NCBI GenBank assembly: GCA_010279815.1
Contig: QEOQ01000344.1
Span: 219,189 to 283,188 of the forward strand
Length of the DNA: 64,000 nt
Reading direction: 5' to 3'
Origin: Brachionus plicatilis
Lineage: Eukaryota; Rotifera; Eurotatoria; Ploima; Brachionidae
Positions 57,401 to 64,000 of this stretch are shown here, one piece after another. Within the stretch, counting starts at the first letter, position 1. The number at the start of each line of letters is the position of its first letter. The translations under genes and the position numbers were made by a program. The notes beneath the pieces are model-generated. The model worked only from the letters and a program-made list of their open reading frames with translations, searched no databases and was not told where the DNA came from.

Positions 57401-60400
57401 AATTAAAAAATGTTATGTTTATTTTATTAATCAACCAATAGAATAAATAAATAACATTAAATAAAGACTTAAATTAATAACATCTGGTTTTGTTACCTAT
57501 CCTCTTTTAAACAATTTTCACATAAAAAAAATTTATAACTGTCTAAATAAAGAATTCATTTTAAAAATTTATATCCAGGGGCATATTGAAGTTTAGGATC
57601 AAAATAATCAGATCAAATAGTATTTTGTTTATAACTTTTGAATGGTATTTGATTAAATCTCTCTGCAAAATGCTAACTTAAGCAAAAAACATGCTAAATA
57701 TTAGATAAGGCTCTGCAAAAACTCTGGAAAATGAGCGTCATTAAAAAGTATTTAATTCAACTGCGCAATTTAATTGCATAGTTTTTGCAGAGCCTTATCT
57801 AATATTTAGCATGTTTTTTGCTTAAGTTAGCATTTTGCAGAGAGATTTAATCAAATACCATTCAAAAGTTATAAAAAAATTACTTTTGGATCAGATTTTT
57901 TTGATCCTAAACTTCAATATGCCCCTGGATATAAATTTTTAAAAGGAATTCTAGGGTTTTAAAGGATTTAGTTAACGAATTTAAAGGCAAAAATTAGAAA
58001 TTCAGATAGTACTTAAGTTTTGAATTTCTGGAAGCTGGCATTGTGAAATTTGGTACAAAAAACAAAAATAAAATATTAAAAATGCCAAAGCTTAAGTTCT
58101 GAAAGACCAAAACATGTTCTGTAAATTAAAGCAACTGATACATCCTTTGTACCGCCAGAATACTGATTCTGCAAAAATCTGCAAAAAATCTGCAGAACTC
58201 AGAAAATTTTGAATTTGGGATATTATATTATATTCACAATGCCGTAATGTTTTCATTAGTACCTTTGGGCCAGCCTGTCCGATCTACTCGTTAGACGTAT
58301 TGGAACATGTATTTATTCACCTTCTTAACATAAACGCTCATGGTTAAGTTAATTAACTCCAGTGATATCGACAAAGATGTCGCTATATCACACAATGCCA
58401 TGGAAGTTTAGGAAAATAATTTTTGTTGTTGTCTCTAAAAAACATTTTTTTTTTTTTTTTGATAGTTTATTTAATATATTTTTTTAATGGCTTTGAGTAA
58501 TCAAACTCCTTTAACTATTGTTAGAAGAATTTTTAAATATTGTTAGAGTTTAAATAATTTCAAAAATCTGTTAAATAAATAATTAAAAAAAGGCAAATTG
58601 AAGTTCATGATCAAATGTAGATTTCAAATCAAAATTTTTGGTTTTTGATTAAAAAAAAGGTATTTTTTATTCAATTTTTTAATAATAAATGACTAAACAT
58701 TATTAAACATAATTTGTTTAATCTTTAATAAGATACAAAATTATATGAATTTTAATCTGAAGTAAAAACAAAATCTCAATCAATATTTCGAAATTTTGCA
58801 ATCCGAAATTTAACTTTGTTTCGCTTTAATTTGTTTTAATTAATATTAAAACATCATTTAAAGTCATAATTTTGATAACATAATGTCGATTTTAAATTTG
58901 TCTTTAAAGTTTTCAAATAAAAATTTTAGAACAATCAATTAGAGATCGAATAGAAAAAAAAAGATTTGTTTTTTTTTCAATTAAAATAATAAACGTCTTA
59001 TGTTTAATTTTAAAACAAATTAAAAAAAGCTAATTTCATCATTTTTATTAAGATTTTAATCAATTAAGTTTTGATCATTTGATCATGATCATGAACTTCA
59101 AGTTGCCTTAAAAAAAATAGTTTACTAAAACTATAATATAATGTAAAATAACTTTAATCTATAATTGAACCTATGAGAGCATTATAAACCCCTACTAAAG
59201 TTTAATCATTGAGTTTCCATGATTTATGGGACAGAGTTTTGATAATATTTAGTCTATCTTGACACCTAGACCGGATAAACTCGACTTGAGAGTTAAAACA
59301 TAAGCTTTCATCAAATTTTATACCCAAAAAAATTGGAGAATCACAGTATGGAATTTTCTTGCTTTCTAAAAAACATTAGATAATTTTGTGTATTTATTGT
59401 CTTATTCAAAAATTATTTCTTTGACCTTATTCGCATATTTTTTCTACATGACCGGTGACAAATTGAATGCATAAATACCTGGTAAAGAGGTTCCAAGAGC
59501 CACAAATGAAATGGCCGTCACACTGTCCTTGAGGCCGACAGTGCAACCAAAATGCGATGCTAAATCACCAATAACGGCTGTTAGAATTCCAATGATAATG
59601 ATAGAGACAACAAAACAGGCCCATCCGCCCCAAATTTCTGTCGGCGGCACAAAAGCAAACAACACCTTCCAGAACAAAGAAACAAAATGTATCAAATAGT
59701 CGCCAATTGAGGGCTTTTTGGCCTCGGCGTCCTCCTTGTCACCTTGTTGTTCGTCTCCCTTTTGCTCGTCGTTCTCCTCCTCATCGTCCTCATCATCGCC
59801 AGCATTTACCTGAAAAGCTTCGACAAACTGCTCGCGCCACGACGAAGTGCCCACCAACACGGCCGCATTGCTCTTAATCAACAGCTTGTCCACAATGCCC
59901 TTGATCACCTTGCTCTCCTTGATTTGAATCTCAATTTTGTTCAGATCGCCAAGTCTGGGCCGGCCCGCTTCATTGTGACTCGCCTCGTCCAAATCGGCGA
60001 TCGGCTCGCTCAGCTTGACATAAAAATTCTCATTCTTCTGATAGTCCTCGTCGTCCACTATGTCAATTTCGATGTACTTTTCCACCTCGTTGTTGTAGAA
60101 CGTGAGCACATCGTTTTTTTTCTCGTAGTCGCGGCCCGCCACCGCCGACCCGTCCACCGTCCTGAACGGCACCTTGACCTTGCCCCTGGCTCCGGACGTG
60201 CGAATAACCTTCACCCTCAACACTCCCACACTCTCAATAACCTCCATTTTGGCCTCGGCGAACATGAACACCCCGCCGTGGTCATCGTCCAAAATCATGA
60301 CCGTGGCCAGGTCCGGACTGGTCACTGCTAGCGTGTCCTCATCCACACGCTCCTTGTCCTGGTAGCGCGCATTCGACAGTCTGACATAAAAATGCTCGTC

Positions 60401-61714
60401 CTCCTCATACACGTCATCGTCAATTATTTTAACAACAAAGTGTTTTCTGGTCTCGTTGGGATAGAATATGAGCGAGCCCTCGGTGTATTCATAGTCACTG
60501 TTGGCCTCGGCCGATCCGTTCTCTGTTCTGTAGTCGACTAGGATTGTGTTGTTCAAGTCTCCGCCTTGACGAGCAACGTACAGCTCAATGGAGCCCACGC
60601 TCTCGAAGCATGTGTAGTGAGCGGGCTCGAAATAAACACTAGTCAGTGTGTCCAATGGGAGATCGGCTATGCTCTCTAGGTTTGACTTTGACTTTGAGTT
60701 TGCAATTCGGTCCTTGACCTCTAATTTCTTGCGCACATTAGAAGTTCCACCAATGAGCTTGCGCGTAGCTTGTATGCGATAGTAGGCTCTGCTCTTGGGG
60801 CCTCGCTTTAGTATTTCGACCTCGGCCATTTTTTGCAGCTCGTCCACGCCAACATCAGGACACTTTTGGCGCATCTCTTTCAAAATGTTGATGTACTCTT
60901 TGCGATGGTCTTCGAAATTTTTTATTTCGGGATTGGTTGTGTCCGTGGCGTCCATGTGTTCGACTGGCCTGAGCGGCTCGTCATTCTGTGCTTCCTCGTC
61001 GCCCACCACTTTCGTCGACTTGATCCTTTTTTGTAAAAAGTTGCCGAAAAATATTTTCTTGTCGACCACGTAGGCGGTGAGAACGGTGAGCGGAAAGAAC
61101 ATAAAAGTGAGCACTGCTTCCCACACGTCCACGTAGTTTGGCGTGATCACGGCGATTATTATGTAGAGCCAGATGTAGGCGAACACGCTCCAAGTGGCCG
61201 TGACGAAGAAGACGCGCAGGTGCTTGATGCGTCGGACCTCGCCGCCCGGCACCACGGTGATGCAGTAGCCGATGATGACGAAGAGGTTGAAGGCGGCGCT
61301 GCCCACTATGGTGTTGGGGCCGAGGTCGCCCGCCTCGAACTTGTTGCCGAATATTTCTATGATGCTGAGTAGGATCTCTGGCGCCGACGAGCCCAGCGCC
61401 ATCAGCGTCAAGTTGGACACGGTCTCGTTCCAGTAGCGCACCATCACCGTCTGTGAGTTGCCCTCCGAATCGGTGACCTTGATGGCCTTTTCCTGGCTGG
61501 TTATGACCTCGATGGCCGCCATGAACCGGTCTGCGATGATGCTCACTCCCAGGAACATGTAGGCCAGAGCCAGCGCGTACACGCACGCCCGCGCTATCGT
61601 GTCGCCGATGGACACGCTGTCTTGCGGCTGCCACACGGCCAGCATCACGCCTGGCCTGCAGTACGAGGCGGACGTGTCACACGCTTGGCTGCTGTTCGCT
61701 GTTAAATTGTACAT
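54423..61714 (-). CDS. NCX: Na+/Ca2+ exchanger (SLC8/NCX family)
   Basis: Two predicted exons, 59479-61714 and 54423-54796, join in phase (CCA G|AT ACA) to give 869 aa. It is a plasma-membrane antiporter exchanging extracellular Na+ for cytosolic Ca2+. The alpha-1 repeat lies at about 95-150 (MALGSSAPEILLS, GPNTIVGSAAFNLF). The large cytosolic loop holds two Calx-beta Ca2+-binding domains: CBD1 about 355-480 (VYFEPAHYTCFESVGS, KIIDDDVYEEDEHF, VMILDDDHGG) and CBD2 about 481-600 (EIDIVDDEDYQKNENF). An acidic stretch follows. The alpha-2 repeat at about 715-785 spans the intron (VALGTSLP|DTFASKVAAVQD, GNVTGSNAVNVFLGIG). The C-terminus GGELGGPTGWRYFSSFVFIS is typical. Start ATG 61714 has an in-frame TAG nine codons earlier. 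No alternative exon cassette is present in the CBD2 region, unlike vertebrate NCX1. Coding DNA is GC-rich. Confidence 0.97.
54797..55721. other. NCX intron, first part, no gene seen
   Basis: A/T-rich sequence without coding frames or a recognised element. Confidence 0.5.
55722..55985. repeat. Dispersed repeat, copy 2
   Basis: Matches 6706-6967 over its full length. Part of it returns inverted at 56281-56395 (AAAATTTTATGCTCTTTCAG). The pair may form a larger inverted structure of about 670 bp. Confidence 0.7.
56396..57045. other. NCX intron, no gene seen
   Basis: A/T-rich. Nothing supportable beyond short homopolymers. Confidence 0.4.
57046..57215. repeat. Palindromic tandem repeat (AGTCGACT/AGTTAACT)
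   Basis: About five alternating units containing AGTCGACTAGTTTTTAGTTA; both AGTCGACT and AGTTAACT are perfect palindromes. It resembles in style the satellite at 1-400, with palindrome-containing units of about 30 bp. Confidence 0.8.
57551..57951. mobile_element. Long foldback element with 171-bp arms
   Basis: Arms 57551-57721 and 57781-57951 are almost perfect inverted copies, including TATCCAGGGGCATATTGAAG and AAGCAAAAAACATGCTAAAT, with a 59-bp loop. The flanks carry inverted pieces of the dispersed repeat (57952-58031 complements 55722-55800). The inner end GGGGCATATTGAAGTT resembles the ends of the GGCAAATTGAAGTT MITEs. Confidence 0.88.
58037..58243. mobile_element. MITE, GGCATTGTGAA family, complete copy
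   Basis: 207 bp bounded by GGCATTGTGAA and its inverse TTCACAATGCC. The interior contains AATGCCAAAGCTTAAG, ACCAAAACATGTTC and a repeated CTGCAAAAAATCTGCAGAA region. No coding capacity. Confidence 0.8.
58592..59107. mobile_element. MITE, GGCAAATTGAAGTT family, complete copy
   Basis: 516 bp starting GGCAAATTGAAGTTCATGAT. It ends with the inverse ATCATGAACTTCAAGTTGCC. The interior is AT-rich and non-coding. It lies in the NCX intron. Confidence 0.8.
59115..59435 (-). pseudogene. LINE RT C-terminal fragment in the NCX intron
   Basis: The minus strand reads IPYCDSPIFLGIKFDESLCF, NSQVEFIRSRCQDRLNIIKT, SHKSWKLND stop, then VGVYNALIGSIIDYSYF. This is the region between the RT core and thumb in jockey-type LINEs. 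It is broken by stops and starts only about 50 bp after the NCX exon 1 donor. Confidence 0.85.
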
Positions 61715-61899
61715 TCTTTGTTCGTAGTCTAAATTCGTTGTCTAATCTTACGACCGAGTGTTCATTTTTGTCTGCAAGCTAAATAGTGGCCTAGAACATC
61801 TAAATCTAGATAGAAGACACATATTATGCTAAATGGGGATCAACACGCTAAAATGATAGAAAAAATGATATAGAAATTTTTGATTTGATTAAATAAAGA
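61715..61899. other. 5' flank of NCX
   Basis: 185 bp between the NCX ATG and the assembly gap. It contains an in-frame TAG shortly before the ATG and possibly a splice acceptor (GATTAG|AC), so a 5' non-coding exon could lie in or beyond the gap. Confidence 0.4.
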
Positions 61900-62798
61900 N
61901 NNNNNNNNNNNNNNNNNNNNNNNNNNNNNNNNNNNNNNNNNNNNNNNNNNNNNNNNNNNNNNNNNNNNNNNNNNNNNNNNNNNNNNNNNNNNNNNNNNNN
62001 NNNNNNNNNNNNNNNNNNNNNNNNNNNNNNNNNNNNNNNNNNNNNNNNNNNNNNNNNNNNNNNNNNNNNNNNNNNNNNNNNNNNNNNNNNNNNNNNNNNN
62101 NNNNNNNNNNNNNNNNNNNNNNNNNNNNNNNNNNNNNNNNNNNNNNNNNNNNNNNNNNNNNNNNNNNNNNNNNNNNNNNNNNNNNNNNNNNNNNNNNNNN
62201 NNNNNNNNNNNNNNNNNNNNNNNNNNNNNNNNNNNNNNNNNNNNNNNNNNNNNNNNNNNNNNNNNNNNNNNNNNNNNNNNNNNNNNNNNNNNNNNNNNNN
62301 NNNNNNNNNNNNNNNNNNNNNNNNNNNNNNNNNNNNNNNNNNNNNNNNNNNNNNNNNNNNNNNNNNNNNNNNNNNNNNNNNNNNNNNNNNNNNNNNNNNN
62401 NNNNNNNNNNNNNNNNNNNNNNNNNNNNNNNNNNNNNNNNNNNNNNNNNNNNNNNNNNNNNNNNNNNNNNNNNNNNNNNNNNNNNNNNNNNNNNNNNNNN
62501 NNNNNNNNNNNNNNNNNNNNNNNNNNNNNNNNNNNNNNNNNNNNNNNNNNNNNNNNNNNNNNNNNNNNNNNNNNNNNNNNNNNNNNNNNNNNNNNNNNNN
62601 NNNNNNNNNNNNNNNNNNNNNNNNNNNNNNNNNNNNNNNNNNNNNNNNNNNNNNNNNNNNNNNNNNNNNNNNNNNNNNNNNNNNNNNNNNNNNNNNNNNN
62701 NNNNNNNNNNNNNNNNNNNNNNNNNNNNNNNNNNNNNNNNNNNNNNNNNNNNNNNNNNNNNNNNNNNNNNNNNNNNNNNNNNNNNNNNNNNNNNNNNN
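61900..62798. other. Assembly gap (N)
   Basis: 899 unknown bases. LINE-type sequence resumes on the right side, so a repeat probably caused the gap. Confidence 0.99.
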
Positions 62799-62925
62799 TA
62801 ATTTTTATCTTATTTTATTTAACTTATTTTAAATTTTTTATTTTAATTTTTTTTTATTTAATCTGAAGGAGCTTTAGCTCGGTACAGATATACAAAAAAT
62901 AAATAAAATAATAACTATTTAATAA
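62799..62925 (+). mobile_element. LINE 3' terminus
   Basis: AT-rich 3' UTR followed by CTGAAGGAGCTTTAGCTCGG and an AAATAAATAAAA tail, as at 48233 and 51207. The upstream part is lost in the gap. Confidence 0.8.
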
Positions 62926-63164
62926 TTAACAATAATATCTGTACTATAAGTAAATAACTCATTGTTGTCTTTATTGATCGAAGAAAAAGAAAAGCTAATA
63001 TACGAAAAAAATGGATATTCCAAATCTTGAATATGAATAAACAAAATCATCTAGTTCATCTCATGTTCGAAATCCTAAATATTGTAAGTTTTAATTTTTA
63101 TTTTAAATTTCTCTTAATTTCAAATTAAAGTCGAAATGTTGGCAACCTGTTCTATTTACAAATT

Positions 63165-63265
63165 TGTTTAGAATGGTTACAAGTTTCTTCTAGTTGGCTC
63201 ATGCGATAGAGGAGAAAAGTTCTGTCCTTTTAGAATTGCTGTGACAATGTACGAAAAAAATTAAA
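63165..63265 (+). pseudogene. Possible MULE transposase core fragment
   Basis: Reads GYKFLLVGSCDRGEKFCPFR then IAVTMYEKN, resembling the strand after the first catalytic Asp in some MULE transposases (VGTxDxxxxFxPxxxAV). It is followed by spaced AATTGACAAATATTT words at 63275-63415 (a possible motif array). Weak evidence from one short segment. Confidence 0.35.
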
Positions 63266-63534
63266 ATTTTCTTACTTGACAAATATTTTTTTAAATTGAC
63301 AAAAATAAAAAATAATTGAAAAAACATTTATTTAAATGACGTTTATTTTTTCAAATTGATTCCTGTATAGCTGACGAATTATCTAGTTTTAATTGACAAA
63401 TATTTCTTTTTTAATTGACATTTATATTGCTTTGTCATTCTTCAAACCGGAACAAAAAAAATCCTTCAAATTTTTCAAAACAAAAATTTTCGAATCATTA
63501 AACTTTTCTTGATAAAAGCAAGCATCGAAACGAT

Positions 63535-63720
63535 GCATTAGACTCTAAACATGGATAAAATTGACGACAGAGCTAACGCACTATTTTAAAAAAATTTAAA
63601 ATCGAAAAAAAACCTCGATCTAATTGCCAAAGAAATTTACAAATACTCGAACAAAGCCACAAATCAAACAAAATATAAGACTCCTTTAAAATGGTGCTCA
63701 ATTAAACTTTTTATTTCCTG
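63535..63720 (+). other. Short broken ORF, unassigned
   Basis: MDKIDDRANALF, stop, KNLKSKKNLDLIAKEIYKYS and NKATNQTKYKTPLKWCSIKL. One in-frame stop, with Lys/Asn-rich composition. No family is recognised. The remaining sequence to 64000 has no gene; a locally GC-rich patch lies at 63735-63780. Confidence 0.25.
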
Positions 63721-64000
63721 ACAAGAGGGCTGAAAAGAGGGTCTACGCCACTCGGAGCCCTGGAGTCCAGCGTCGGTTAATTGTGTGAGGTCCAAAGTGG
63801 TTTACCCAAATACACCTAAAATTTTATATTATTTCACCGAAATTAAACCTTAAATGAACAATTTTTACCTCTTTTGCCCATTTAACCCATTAGAGAATAA
63901 ATTTTTTTAATTTTTCAATAAATTTATCAAGCGATTAATTATTTTATTATTAAATTATTCTTTTAGACAAAATAAACTAAGTTTTTACAATTTTATCTCA

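Noticed and set aside
59744..61634. Long frames opposite to and overlapping the NCX exon
   Set aside because: Shadows produced by GC-rich codon use in the NCX coding sequence. The NCX frame has all family motifs.

Overview
The window is AT-rich animal nuclear DNA. Genes are split by short GT-AG introns. Conserved genes (Na+/Ca2+ exchanger, hnRNP L) sit among many decayed transposons. The mix of FLYWCH/MULE transposases, jockey/CR1-like LINE fragments and very AT-rich intergenic DNA suggests a small invertebrate. A monogonont rotifer such as Brachionus is my best guess, but that is inference and not proven by any single sequence. An assembly gap (N) covers 61900-62798.

Layout. 1-7.9 kb: a palindromic satellite, a transposase-tail fragment, an acidic prothymosin-like gene (minus strand), and a coiled-coil pseudogene broken by a small MULE-type element with a 10-bp target duplication. 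7.9-38.4 kb: three paralogous genes (A 7933-10164, B 17539-25835, C 28522-38354). Each ends in one exon coding a complete seven-bladed WD40 propeller, and each begins with a signal peptide and extracellular modules. A has a Cys-rich module and a Thr-rich linker. B and C have a VWD domain, a Cys-rich segment, a Ser/Thr-rich linker, an EGF-like module and a 240-residue unknown domain. The 5' parts of B and C are a recent duplication about 11 kb apart. Two MULE transposons (13886-15045 and 15057-17103) sit in the B copy, and the C copy keeps the matching unoccupied site near 28074. 38.4-43.5 kb: LINE 3' ends, an acidic fragment and a Ulp1-like protease fragment. 43.6-49.4 kb: a six-exon hnRNP L gene (minus strand) whose 3.6-kb intron holds a LINE fragment with a tail-only MULE inside it. 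49.9-54.4 kb: foldback elements and LINE ends. 54.4-61.7 kb: a two-exon NCX gene (minus strand) whose 4.7-kb intron is packed with foldbacks, MITEs and a LINE fragment. 62.8-64 kb: a LINE tail and a MULE transposase fragment.

How the parts relate. hnRNP L (RNA processing) and NCX (Ca2+ extrusion) are ordinary conserved genes with much GC-richer coding sequence. The A/B/C family is the unusual part: an apparently secreted WD40 propeller joined through a constant phase-2 intron to different extracellular front ends, in a region where tandem duplication and MULE insertion are visible. All exon joins given here keep reading frame when summed (hnRNP L 518 aa, NCX 869 aa, A 467 aa, B 1026 aa, C 1027 aa), but they are predictions without transcript support.
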